DNA from: Mycolicibacterium poriferae
GTDB lineage: Bacteria > Actinomycetota > Actinomycetes > Mycobacteriales > Mycobacteriaceae
Direction: 5' to 3'
DNA length: 64,000 nt
NCBI RefSeq assembly: GCF_010728325.1
Contig: NZ_AP022570.1
Coordinates: forward strand, 2,914,001 to 2,978,000
The notes under the pieces were generated by a model, which ran no database searches, was not told the origin of the DNA, and was given only the letters and a program-made list of their open reading frames with translations. Position 1 is the first letter of the stretch, and every line of letters starts with the position of its first letter. This document shows positions 7,524-14,798 of the stretch, in pieces. Made by a program: the position numbers and the translations under genes.

Positions 7524-8786
7524 GTGGTGGAAGGCAAGATCGATATGGCTGCGAGGCGGCAGGTAACGAACAAACTGCGAGGTCAGTACCGCAAGGCATC
7601 CAAGGCGGACCGGAGCAAGATTTTGGACCGGGTGGTGTCCACGACCGGGATGGGTCGTTCGACGGCCCGGCGGATGCTGACCGGCCCGAAGCTGGCGGAC
7701 CCGGCCGAGCAGGTCGATGGGCGCGCGCTGCGGGCGCGGGGCTTCAGCGATGACGCCAGGGCGCTGCTGGAGCACGTGTGGGCATTGATGGGCATGCCGT
7801 GCGGCAAGTACCTGGCGGTCATGTGCGGCCTGTGGCTGCCGTTGCTGGCCGAGGCCGGTGATCTTGACAAGCCGTTCGCCACCGAGGCGGCATTGGCTGA
7901 GCTCAAGGCAATGAGCGCGGCGACCGTGGACCGGTACTTGAAACCGGCCCGAGACCGAATGCGCATCAAGGGTATCTCGACGACCAAACCCTCACCGCTG
8001 CTGCGGAACTCGATCACCATTCGCACCTGTGCCGATGAGGCGCCCGACGCCCCGGGGGTGATCGAGGCCGACACCGTGGCGCACTGCGGCCCGACGCTGA
8101 TCGGCGAGTTCGCCCGCACGCTCACGATGACCGACCTCGCGATTGGCTGGACCGAGAACTGCTCGATCCGCAACAACGCCTCGAAGGCGATCACGGCGGG
8201 CATCGCCGAGTTGCAGCAGCGGTTCCCCTTCGACCTGGTGATCTTCGACTCAGACTGCGGGTCTGAGTTCATCAATCACGATGTCGCGGGCTGGCTGCAG
8301 GCCCGCGACATCGCCCAGACTCGCTCGCGGCCGTACCAGAAGAACGACCAAGCCCATGTGGAGTCGAAGAACAACCATGTGGTGCGCAAACACGCGTTCT
8401 ACTGGCGCTATGACACCCCCGACGAGCTGGAGCTACTCAACCGACTGTGGAAGCTGGTATCGCTGCGCCTGAACTTCTTCACCCCGACCAAAAAACCCGT
8501 TGGCTACACCACCACCGAAGACGGTCGCCGCAAGCGCATCTACGACAAGCCAGCCACCCCGTGGCAGCGCCTGCAAACATCGGGAATCCTTGATGCACAC
8601 CAACTCTCGAACGTTGCCGCCCGAATCGAGGGCATCAACCCGGCCGATTTGACCCGGCAGATCAACACCATCCAGATGCAACTCCTGGATCTGGCCCAGG
8701 CCAAGACCGAGGCCCTCGCCGCCGCCCGCCACCTCGACCTGGAAGCATTGCAACCGTCAATCAACCGATTGGCCACGGCGAAGTAA
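7524..8786 (+). CDS. IS transposase with integrase (rve-type DDE) core
   Basis: A 420-aa transposase. Residues about 1-80 form a basic, HTH-like DNA-binding region (STTGMGRSTARRMLTGPK). The catalytic triad reads D in VIEADTVAHCG, D in FDSDCGSEFIN and E in DQAHVESKNN, the order of an integrase-core DDE enzyme. The C-terminal region (LNFFTPTKKPVGYT) is of the type seen in such transposases. All three catalytic residues are present and the frame is intact, so the element may be active. The start could be GTG 7524 or the in-frame ATG 7545, which is preceded by GGAAGG. It has no partner gene such as istB, so it appears self-sufficient. Confidence 0.88.
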   Translation: MVEGKIDMAARRQVTNKLRGQYRKASKADRSKILDRVVSTTGMGRSTARRMLTGPKLADPAEQVDGRALRARGFSDDARALLEHVWALMGMPCGKYLAVMCGLWLPLLAEAGDLDKPFATEAALAELKAMSAATVDRYLKPARDRMRIKGISTTKPSPLLRNSITIRTCADEAPDAPGVIEADTVAHCGPTLIGEFARTLTMTDLAIGWTENCSIRNNASKAITAGIAELQQRFPFDLVIFDSDCGSEFINHDVAGWLQARDIAQTRSRPYQKNDQAHVESKNNHVVRKHAFYWRYDTPDELELLNRLWKLVSLRLNFFTPTKKPVGYTTTEDGRRKRIYDKPATPWQRLQTSGILDAHQLSNVAARIEGINPADLTRQINTIQMQLLDLAQAKTEALAAARHLDLEALQPSINRLATAK

Positions 8787-8795
8787 CGCAAGCCC

Positions 8796-8857
8796 CCACG
8801 CGCTCATTATGCGTGAGGCACCAGCTCACCCTTCGCGCTCACATTTACGTGAGGCAC
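8796..8857. repeat. Right end of the IS: two inverted terminal repeats
   Basis: Copies CCACGCGCTCATTATGCGTG (8796 onward, ending GAGGCAC at 8821) and a diverged copy ending GTGAGGCAC at 8857. Read from outside they match the left repeats at the GTGCCTCAC block and the TGAGCGCG block; the middle bases differ. Confidence 0.85.
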
Positions 8858-8890
8858 CTCGATCCCTTGCTCATCCGGTCCCGCTGTAGA

Positions 8891-9301
8891 TCAAAACAGC
8901 GTGTAGTCCTGCCGGGAGATGGTGAACCCGTGGCCATCCGAGTTCGAGCACCGCATACCCGACGGCTCGCTGGTGCAGCTCACGCCGCCGCCCGCCTCGA
9001 ACTGCCCGTACGGCAGGGCGGGGCCGCTGCCCAAGGCGGTGTCTCCGGCGCAGACGAAGCTCGCCCGCCCGGTGGTTCCGAGGGTGATGCCTTGGCCGTA
9101 GTCGGTGAAGTCCGGGCAGTCGCTCGGGCGTGGGGGAGGTGCCCAGTCCCGCTCGGCGACGTCGCAACGCACCGTGCCGTCGGCGAGGATGCAGCCGATG
9201 TTCCCGCTCGGTGAGGTGAAGCCGACGAGGTCAGCGCCGGCCGTCGGAAGGCCGAGGCACCCGATCGCGCCCACCGCTGCTGCCGCGACCACCAGTTTCA
9301 T
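8891..9301 (-). CDS. Small secreted DUF6636-like protein
   Basis: A 136-aa exported protein. The signal peptide MKLVVAAAAVGAIGCLGLPTAGA ends near residue 23. The mature part begins LVGFTSPSGNIGCILADGTV and has a SPSGNIxC pattern plus further cysteines (RCDVAE, SDCPD, FVCAG, SCTSE, RCSNS), which fits small secreted actinobacterial proteins of the DUF6636 kind. Function is unknown, and disulfides are likely after export. The IS right end stops 33 bases beyond its stop codon, so the insertion spared this gene but may have separated it from downstream sequence. Confidence 0.72.
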   Translation of the reverse strand: MKLVVAAAAVGAIGCLGLPTAGADLVGFTSPSGNIGCILADGTVRCDVAERDWAPPPRPSDCPDFTDYGQGITLGTTGRASFVCAGDTALGSGPALPYGQFEAGGGVSCTSEPSGMRCSNSDGHGFTISRQDYTLF

Positions 9302-9408
9302 GATCCGACGATATCGGGATACGGCCGTGCTGGCGTGCCAACCAGCGGATTCTCGGGCGCACCGGGTCGCGTGTTAGTCTTCTGCCTCGTTCGATTCGTC
9401 GAATTCCC

Positions 9409-9483
9409 GGTCTCGTAGCTCAGTGGGAGAGCGTCCGCCTCACACGCGGAAGGTCGCTGGTTCGAACCCAGCCGGGACCACCA
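9409..9483 (+). tRNA. tRNA-Val(CAC)
   Basis: Acceptor GGTCTCG pairs with CGGGACC (one T-G pair), discriminator A, and encoded CCA at 9481-9483. The anticodon loop CTCACAC gives CAC. Together with tRNA-Val(GAC) it covers two valine anticodons within 2.3 kb, on opposite strands either side of the IS. Confidence 0.92.
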
Positions 9484-9717
9484 CCTCTTTCTCCTCGGTG
9501 GCAAACCCGCACCCAGCCTCTTCGCAGGTCGCTGTCTGGCGCCCCAACTCGCTTCTTTGGTATTCCTGGTGTGTGCGGTCCGCGATGAGTGGCTCCGGCC
9601 CGGTCGCGGCGAGGTCGGCCTGCCCCAGCGGTGCCCCGTAGTCCGTGCAGGTCTTGGGAGACCGCCTCCGCCGACGGATCGCCTGACTACGACGGTTGAG
9701 ACGACGTGGGTGGTGTG

Positions 9718-10434
9718 ATGAGCGACTCCTACACGGAACGCGACATTCATGCGCAGATCGCGCGGTTGGCGCGCGACCTGCATTCGTACGAACATTCCGG
9801 CAAGACGATCGACACGTTGCTGCTTGCGGTCACCCGGCAGGCGGTCGGCATGCTCGACGAGGTCGACCACGCGGGAGTCACCCTCGTCGACCGCCGCGGC
9901 CGGGTGCGCTCGACGGCGGCGACCGGGCCCGTTCCAACCCGCATCGACGAGTTGCAGGACACCCACCAGCAGGGGCCCTGCCTGCAGACGATCCGCGAAC
10001 ACATCACGGTACGGGTGAAGGATTTCGGTTCTGAGGAGCGCTGGCCCTCGTTCGTCGAAGATCTGCTCGCCCAGACGCCGGTGCGGTCGTCGTTGTCGGT
10101 GCTGCTCTACACCGAGGATTCCGAACTCGGCGCGCTGAACCTCTACGCCGAGGAGGCCGGGGTACTCGACGACAGCGTCGAGGACATGGCTGTCGCGCTG
10201 GGCGCCCACGCGGCGATCGCGCTGTCGGCGGCCCGTCGGTCCGAACAATTTCACAGCGCGCTGTTCACTCGCGACGCTATCGGGCAGGCCAAGGGAATCA
10301 TCATGGAGCGCTACAAGATCGGGGCGGGCGCGGCATTCGAGCTCCTCACCCGCCTGTCGCAGGACAGCAACACGCCGCTGGCGCAGATCGCTCAGGAGCT
10401 GATCGAGGCGGACTTCCCGCCGGCCGACTCCTGA
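9718..10434 (+). CDS. GAF-ANTAR RNA-binding antiterminator regulator
   Basis: A 238-aa protein with a GAF sensor domain (about 15-165, ending LGALNLYAEEAGVLDD) followed by an ANTAR domain (about 175-232; IGQAKGIIMERYKIGAGAAF then LLTRLSQDSN). ANTAR domains bind paired hairpins in nascent RNA and prevent termination. The ligand of the GAF domain is unknown. The start is ATG 9718; GTG 9706 is an in-frame alternative. A close paralogue lies at 56416-57126. It stands between tRNA-Val and the convergent small two-gene unit at 10.5-11.1 kb. Confidence 0.87.
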   Translation: MSDSYTERDIHAQIARLARDLHSYEHSGKTIDTLLLAVTRQAVGMLDEVDHAGVTLVDRRGRVRSTAATGPVPTRIDELQDTHQQGPCLQTIREHITVRVKDFGSEERWPSFVEDLLAQTPVRSSLSVLLYTEDSELGALNLYAEEAGVLDDSVEDMAVALGAHAAIALSAARRSEQFHSALFTRDAIGQAKGIIMERYKIGAGAAFELLTRLSQDSNTPLAQIAQELIEADFPPADS

Positions 10435-10501
10435 CGTGCTGACCTGCCCGGCCGGGGAGGGTGGCGCTTTCTTCGGGCGCGAGACGCTCGCGGCGACGCC
10501 G

Positions 10502-10651
10502 TCAGTCCGCGTCCCCTTCGGCGAGTTCGTCGAACGCGCCGAACGCCGCAACGGCCATTCTGTGGCACCGCGCGATGTCTTCCTGACGGTGCGCATCCTC
10601 GTTCGCCGATGAGATCGCGTTGGGCGCCGCGCGGTCGGATCCCGGTGTCAT
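10502..10651 (-). CDS. 49-aa small protein coupled to the upstream STAS-like gene
   Basis: A short frame reading MTPGSDRAAPNAISSANEDA and ending FGAFDELAEGDAD. Its ATG overlaps the TGA of the preceding gene as ATGA (10651-10648), the usual sign of translational coupling in this genome. The product is acidic and Ala-rich with a helix around HRQEDIARCHRMAVAAF, and no motif was recognised. It is too short for certainty, but the overlap and lack of any competing frame favour a real gene. Function is unknown. Confidence 0.45.
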   Translation of the reverse strand: MTPGSDRAAPNAISSANEDAHRQEDIARCHRMAVAAFGAFDELAEGDAD

Positions 10652-11127
10652 GACCCTGTCCGCAGAGGCGGTAACCCGGGTTCCGGCGCCGCCTGGGCGG
10701 CGCGTAGCCCCGGCAGCGGCAGGTGCCGACGCGCATAGATGACGCGGACGAAGTGCTCCAGTGCGTCAGTGACCGAAGCTGCGTACTTCACGGGTTCGGC
10801 GTCGGCCAGTGAGGCGGGACCGATGCCGGAGTCGGCGACCAGCACCCAGTCGATACTCCGAGCACGGCAGCGTTCCGCGAACTCCGTAACCAACCGGTCC
10901 ACCGTGTTGCGATGACCTGCGTCGGTGTCGTGCAGGTCCACGATCAACGGGGTGTCCAACGTGGTGAACCGGCGCATATGGTCGGCGACGAGCTGCACGT
11001 TGGTGCCGTCGACACATCCGGTGACCGTGATGATGGTGGCCACGCTCCGGATCTGTGCTCTGACCCAGGCACCGCGGCACTCCATGACATAGCCGACGGG
11101 ACTGGTGGTTCGGCGGCCGATGCTCAT
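10648..11127 (-). CDS. STAS-like hypothetical protein
   Basis: A 159-aa protein. From about residue 28 (SVATIITVTGCVDGTNVQLV) it shows the alternating strand/helix pattern of STAS domains, with DTPLIVDLHDTDAGHRNTVD at the place where the phosphorylatable loop would be. That loop lacks the DSSG-type serine motif of true anti-anti-sigma factors, so the assignment is tentative. The start could be ATG 11127 or the in-frame ATG 11085. It is the first gene of a two-gene unit and lies divergent from nothing obvious; 276 bases separate it from the hydrogenase tail. Confidence 0.6.
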   Translation of the reverse strand: MSIGRRTTSPVGYVMECRGAWVRAQIRSVATIITVTGCVDGTNVQLVADHMRRFTTLDTPLIVDLHDTDAGHRNTVDRLVTEFAERCRARSIDWVLVADSGIGPASLADAEPVKYAASVTDALEHFVRVIYARRHLPLPGLRAAQAAPEPGLPPLRTGS

Positions 11128-11403
11128 GGTTCACCAATCGGTAGTGGGTGCTCGCGGAGGGCGACTACGCGCCGCAACCGCTTCAGGCTGGGCGCTCAAC
11201 CGATGTGACGGCAACCATATCGCGGTCAGTGCTGTGCCGCACTACTGTCACGCCAAAAGTGACAACGGCCCGAGAGTCGTCAAACGCGTTGTGCTGCAAT
11301 ATGTTATGCCCGCAGCCTGGAGTATTTGAGGGCGCAGATCGTTCGTTTCTTGTCTACCGCGCCGCACGTTCGTTTCACTTCGTGGCTAGGCGCCCGGCGT
11401 CCG
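11128..11403. other. Intergenic region downstream of the hydrogenase locus
   Basis: A 276-base gap between the last hydrogenase-locus gene and the STAS-like gene. It contains the short inverted repeat TGTCAC/GTGACA around GCCAAAA (about 11246-11264) and a less GC-rich stretch (CAATATGTTATGCCC near 11300). It probably holds the promoter of the 11127 gene. I see no convincing gene. Confidence 0.4.
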
Positions 11404-11517
11404 TCACATGCGAGACAACTTGAGGTAGCGCTTCAATGCCGGATACTCCCGCCAGCCGAGGTATGCCGCCGCAGCGATTCCGGCGGTCAACACGGCAGGC
11501 TTGATAGTCCGCTTCAT
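11404..11517 (-). CDS. 37-aa DUF6893-like small protein
   Basis: A tiny gene reading MKRTIKPAVLTAGIAAAAYL then GWREYPALKRYLKLSRM. It has one hydrophobic segment (about 8-20) after a short basic head, followed by a Trp-Arg-Glu-Tyr-Pro motif and a basic tail, so it is probably a single-span membrane peptide with the tail in the cytosol. Such short proteins (DUF6893 type) are known beside actinobacterial hydrogenase genes. A strong GGAGG lies 5 bases before the ATG. It ends the hydrogenase locus. It could anchor the soluble-looking enzyme to the membrane, but that is inference. Confidence 0.7.
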   Translation of the reverse strand: MKRTIKPAVLTAGIAAAAYLGWREYPALKRYLKLSRM

Positions 11518-11555
11518 GGTTTCCTCCTAGCGGTCGAACGGTGAGAACGTGGAGG

Positions 11556-11762
11556 TCAGCCCGGTGGCAGGTTGGGCATGATCGGCAGAATCGCATCGTG
11601 ATTTTTCGGCCGGATGCCGGTGGACCGGCGCGCGTCGGCCGTCCCGTCCCCGTGGTGTCCAGGCTGCTCATCGAAGCTGCCGGCATTGCCCTGCTTGACG
11701 CGATTCATGTGCGCAGTCGAATCCGGCGCTATGTCCGGCTTCCCGACTCGGATTTCGCCCAT
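11556..11762 (-). CDS. 68-aa hydrophilic hydrogenase-locus protein
   Basis: Starts MGEIRVGKPDIAPDSTAHMN. The ATG at 11762 is preceded by AAAGGAG, which decides against the longer frame beginning with TTG at 11801. The protein is polar, rich in Gly, Pro, His and Asn (FDEQPGHHGDGTADARR), with no predicted fold, membrane segment or metal-binding Cys. The ProAspThr-type VKQGNAG segment looks conserved-like but I do not recognise the family. It sits between the DUF5947-like gene and the 37-aa gene in the same direction, so a role in hydrogenase function is assumed only from context. Confidence 0.6.
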   Translation of the reverse strand: MGEIRVGKPDIAPDSTAHMNRVKQGNAGSFDEQPGHHGDGTADARRSTGIRPKNHDAILPIMPNLPPG

Positions 11763-11797
11763 GTCAACTCCTTTCGTCAGCGTTGTCGCGCTGCGTT

Positions 11798-12412
11798 TCA
11801 AATGCCGAAGTGTCGGTTACCTCTCGGTAGCTCGTCGAAGAAGGCGTCGATGGCCGGCCACACCTCATTGCCGCCGGAAAGACCTCGCCAGTGCGTTCGG
11901 ATGATGGCCACCAGGCGGTAGCAGTCGTCGATCGGCACGATCCAGTGCTGCTCGGCGCCATGGACGGTGTTGATCAAGACCGCCTCCACGGTCGGCGCCA
12001 GACCGTCGAGCTCGGGTCGCTGTCCGACCACATCTCGCCACTGCTGGGGCTCAACCTCATAGTGGGTGGACCCCAACGGGTTGGGATAGTTCGCCACCAC
12101 CACACCGTCGGGTTGTGCGACCAGGTATGCAAGCCCGACCGGCACGCCGAGTCCCTTCGTCGGGAAGGGCGCCATTCGCACGCGTCGATCCGGGATCAGG
12201 CGGTAGTGGTCGCCGCCCGCGGCCGGACGGTCGAACAGAACTGTGCACGGATGGCAGACGCACAGCGGCGCGCCACTTCGTTCGTCGAGCAGGTGACGGT
12301 GCATGTCGGCAACCGGGGCCCCGCACAGTTCGCAATGCAGCAGTTCGGCGCCGTGGCCCGGTGGCGCCCGGCGACCGAGAATCCTTCGTAGCGCCGGTGC
12401 CGACCCCGTCAT
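11798..12412 (-). CDS. DUF5947-like hydrogenase-locus protein
   Basis: A 204-aa protein. The N-terminal part has a zinc-finger-like set, LHCELCGAPV and LCVCHPCTVLF, i.e. CxxC then CxCHxxC, about 23 residues apart; it may bind zinc or an Fe-S cluster. The rest is mixed alpha/beta (VGLAYLVAQPDGVVVANYPN) with no known catalytic motif. Similar DUF5947 proteins accompany group 1h-type hydrogenases in actinobacteria. Its ATG overlaps the NifU-like gene's stop as ATGA, so the two are coupled. Function unknown; assembly factor or electron-transfer partner are both possible. Confidence 0.72.
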   Translation of the reverse strand: MTGSAPALRRILGRRAPPGHGAELLHCELCGAPVADMHRHLLDERSGAPLCVCHPCTVLFDRPAAGGDHYRLIPDRRVRMAPFPTKGLGVPVGLAYLVAQPDGVVVANYPNPLGSTHYEVEPQQWRDVVGQRPELDGLAPTVEAVLINTVHGAEQHWIVPIDDCYRLVAIIRTHWRGLSGGNEVWPAIDAFFDELPRGNRHFGI

Positions 12413-12957
12413 GGCTGCGCTCCGTCGAGCGACGGCCGTGCGGCGACAAGATCGAGGGGGATGAAGGCCGCCTGATTCTTCTGTGCGGCGACTACCATGA
12501 CGTCCGAGAGCTCCGGGGCGATGCCGAGTACCGCCTCTCTCACGGCGTCACCGAGACCCTGGGAACCGCACCCGCTGGCGGACAGCCGGATGGTGGCCAC
12601 CTCTCCGTCGAGGCCGGCGAATTCGACGTGTCCGCCTTGCTCGGCCACCACGGGAGCCAGGTCACCGACTGCACGAGCCACCCGGACCTCGACCGGATCG
12701 GGGTGAATATCGTGGAGCACCAACAGGTGCCGCAGCAGCTCGTCCTCGAGGAAGCGGTCTCGTGCCTCGCCGACCGTGCAGGCCAGTGCGCGCTGGAGCG
12801 CCTCACCGTAGACACCGGCCAGCGTGGACACCGCATCGACGGCGATCTCTCCTGCTGGGCCGGGAACACTTTCGACCTCCGACAGCAACTCGTCGAGTCG
12901 CTGTAGTTGGGCACCGACATCCTCGTCGGACATGCCGGGGCCAGCCATGTCAGCCAT
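12409..12957 (-). CDS. NifU C-domain-like protein lacking the CxxC cluster motif
   Basis: A 182-aa protein whose C-terminal half (VAEQGGHVEFAGLDGEVATI to SQGLGDAVREAVLGIAPEL) matches the NifU C-terminal Fe-S scaffold fold. The usual CxxC at the loop is reduced to a single Cys in SASGCGSQGLG; the only other Cys is in ALACTVG. The N-terminal half is helical (QLQRLDELLSEVES). ATG 12957 overlaps the large-subunit stop by 8 bases, so the proteins are made together. It may chaperone or feed clusters to the hydrogenase, or link it to the respiratory chain; an Fe-S relay protein has been proposed at this position in M. smegmatis, but two cysteines here cannot by themselves hold a 4Fe-4S cluster. Confidence 0.75.
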   Translation of the reverse strand: MADMAGPGMSDEDVGAQLQRLDELLSEVESVPGPAGEIAVDAVSTLAGVYGEALQRALACTVGEARDRFLEDELLRHLLVLHDIHPDPVEVRVARAVGDLAPVVAEQGGHVEFAGLDGEVATIRLSASGCGSQGLGDAVREAVLGIAPELSDVMVVAAQKNQAAFIPLDLVAARPSLDGAQP

Positions 12958-14755
12958 GACCGTTCCATCCCGCCGGCGTGTGCAGCTTCTCGATGGTGCG
13001 GCCGCCGCCGACGTACATGTGCACACCGCAGGGCAGGCACGGATCGAAGCTGCGAACCGCGCGCATCACGTCGACACCGCGAAAGTCGTCGGGTCCGTTC
13101 TCCTCGAAGATCGGCATGTCCTGCACCGCGTCTTCGTAGGGGCCCGGCGTGCCGTAGATGTCGCGCGGGCTGCCGTTCCACGGGGTCGGCGGATAGGGAT
13201 GATAGTTGGCGATCTTGCCGTCTTTGATCACCATGTGATGGCTGAGCACGCCGCGGACCGCCTCGTGGAAGCCGCAACCGATCGCTTCGTCGGGTACCTC
13301 GAAATTGCTGAACACGTGGGTGTCGCCGCCACGCATCCGTTCCATGGCCCGTTCCAGGAAGTACAACGCCATGGCGGCCGAGTAGGCGATGTAGTACACC
13401 CGCGCGCGATTGCGCTCGATCGCATTGGACCACTGGGGAGGTGACCATTCGAGCTCGAGCTCCGGATGCTTGCGACTCTTGGGCAGCGAGATCTTCACGC
13501 TGTGTCCGGTCGACTTCACATAAGGTGTGTCGACCATGCCCGCCAGCGCCGTGGTGTACAGCCGGGCGAACGGTCCGCCGCCCGTGTCGAGGGCGAGGTG
13601 CTCGCCGCTGGCCTTGTCGTACCAGCGGGGGCTCATCACCCAGCTGTACTTGTCGTCGAAGTCGCGCTTGCCCGGGTCGGGCAGTGTGGTCTGGTTCCAC
13701 GGGTGGCGCATGTCGACCGGGTTGCCCAACGGGTCGTGGGTGACGAACGGATCCTCGTTGGCCCAGTCCTGGTAGTACGAACTGCCCAACAGGATTCGCA
13801 TGCCGAGGTTGATGTCGACGAGGTCGGTGGTCACCAGCTTGCCGTCGACGACGATGCCCGGGGTGACATACATCGACCGTCCCCAGTTGGACATGGTCTC
13901 GTAGCGGTAGTCGACGACATCGGGGTTCTGGAAGGCGCCCCAGCAGCCGAGCAGGACCCGCCGCCGGCCCACTTCCTCGTATCCCGGCAAGGCCTCGTAG
14001 AAGAAGTCGAAAACGTCGTTGTTCAGATAGACCGATTCCTTGACGAAGTCGAGGATGTTGATGAGCCGCGACATGTAGTCGGTGAACAGACTGGGTTCGG
14101 GCATGGTCCCGACCCCCCCGGGATACACCGTCGAAGGATGGACGTGGCGTCCCTCCATGAGGCAGAACATCTCCCGGGTAGTGCGACTGACCTGCAACGC
14201 CTCCCGATAGATCTCCCCCTCGAAAGGGTTGAAGGCCCGCATGATGTCGGCGATCGTGCGATAACCGTGCACGCCGGCGCCCGGTGCCTCGGTGTTCTCC
14301 GCGCGCGCCAGCACACTGGGGTTGGTGTCCTTGACCATCGCCTCGCAATAGTCGATGAACACCAGGTTGTCCTGAAAGATGGTGTGGTCGAACAGGTACT
14401 CGGCTGCCTCACCGAGATTGACGATCCATTCGGCCATGGGTGGATTCTTGATGCCGTACGCCATGTTCTGGGCATACACCGAACACGTGGTGTGGTTGTC
14501 GCCGCAGATGCCGCAGATGCGGCTGGTGATGAACCCGGCGTCGCGGGGGTCCTTGCCCTTCATGAACACCGAGTAGCCGCGAAACAGCGACGACGTGCTG
14601 TGGCAGTCCACCACCCGTTGGTTGGCGAAGTCGATCTTGGTGTAGACGCCGAGGTTGCCGATGATGCGGGTGATCGGGTCCCAGTTCATCTCCACGATCT
14701 GGGGCGGCTTCTGGGGTGACCCCGCCTGCTCGCCTCGCCGTTCAGTTGCCGTCAT
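12950..14755 (-). CDS. hhyL: [NiFe]-hydrogenase large subunit, group 1h type
   Basis: A 601-aa catalytic subunit of a high-affinity uptake hydrogenase. The nickel-binding motifs are complete: L1 is RICGICGDNHTTC (Cys81, Cys84) and L2 is DPCLPCGVH (Cys573, Cys576). The 22 residues after His579 (MYVGGGRTIE onward) form the C-terminal extension that a maturation protease removes once nickel is inserted; such a protease is encoded at 23609-24091. It oxidises H2 down to atmospheric levels in related mycobacteria (Hhy/Hyd2). There is no signal peptide. It follows the small subunit by 43 bases and overlaps the NifU-like gene. Expression is usually raised in stationary phase and by low oxygen or carbon; that is family knowledge. 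Confidence 0.95.
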   Translation of the reverse strand: MTATERRGEQAGSPQKPPQIVEMNWDPITRIIGNLGVYTKIDFANQRVVDCHSTSSLFRGYSVFMKGKDPRDAGFITSRICGICGDNHTTCSVYAQNMAYGIKNPPMAEWIVNLGEAAEYLFDHTIFQDNLVFIDYCEAMVKDTNPSVLARAENTEAPGAGVHGYRTIADIMRAFNPFEGEIYREALQVSRTTREMFCLMEGRHVHPSTVYPGGVGTMPEPSLFTDYMSRLINILDFVKESVYLNNDVFDFFYEALPGYEEVGRRRVLLGCWGAFQNPDVVDYRYETMSNWGRSMYVTPGIVVDGKLVTTDLVDINLGMRILLGSSYYQDWANEDPFVTHDPLGNPVDMRHPWNQTTLPDPGKRDFDDKYSWVMSPRWYDKASGEHLALDTGGGPFARLYTTALAGMVDTPYVKSTGHSVKISLPKSRKHPELELEWSPPQWSNAIERNRARVYYIAYSAAMALYFLERAMERMRGGDTHVFSNFEVPDEAIGCGFHEAVRGVLSHHMVIKDGKIANYHPYPPTPWNGSPRDIYGTPGPYEDAVQDMPIFEENGPDDFRGVDVMRAVRSFDPCLPCGVHMYVGGGRTIEKLHTPAGWNGHG

Positions 14756-14798
14756 TCCTGTGCTCCCTTCTGGTCGATTGGTGCTACGACGGCGACCG

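Larger units (their letters stand above)
7446..8857 (+). mobile_element. About 1.4 kb insertion sequence with doubled terminal repeats
   Basis: A single DDE transposase gene is flanked by two copies of a 26-base repeat at each end. The left copies start at 7446 and 7481 (GTGCCTCACCTACTTTGAGC and GTGCCTCACCTATTTTGAGC). The inverted right copies lie at 8796-8821 and about 8831-8857. Outer and inner repeats share the core GTGCCTCAC plus TGAGCGCG. I found no clear target-site duplication. The element lies between tRNA-Gly and a secreted-protein gene. Double terminal repeats suggest multiple transposase-binding sites per end. The IS family was not assigned. Confidence 0.85.

Noticed and set aside
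7440..8865. Target-site duplication around the IS
   Set aside because: Flanks CCGAC and CTCGA do not match; no duplication can be claimed.
12540..14348. 602-codon frame overlapping the hydrogenase large-subunit gene on the same strand
   Set aside because: Arg/Gly/His-rich shadow of hhyL and the NifU-like gene in another frame.
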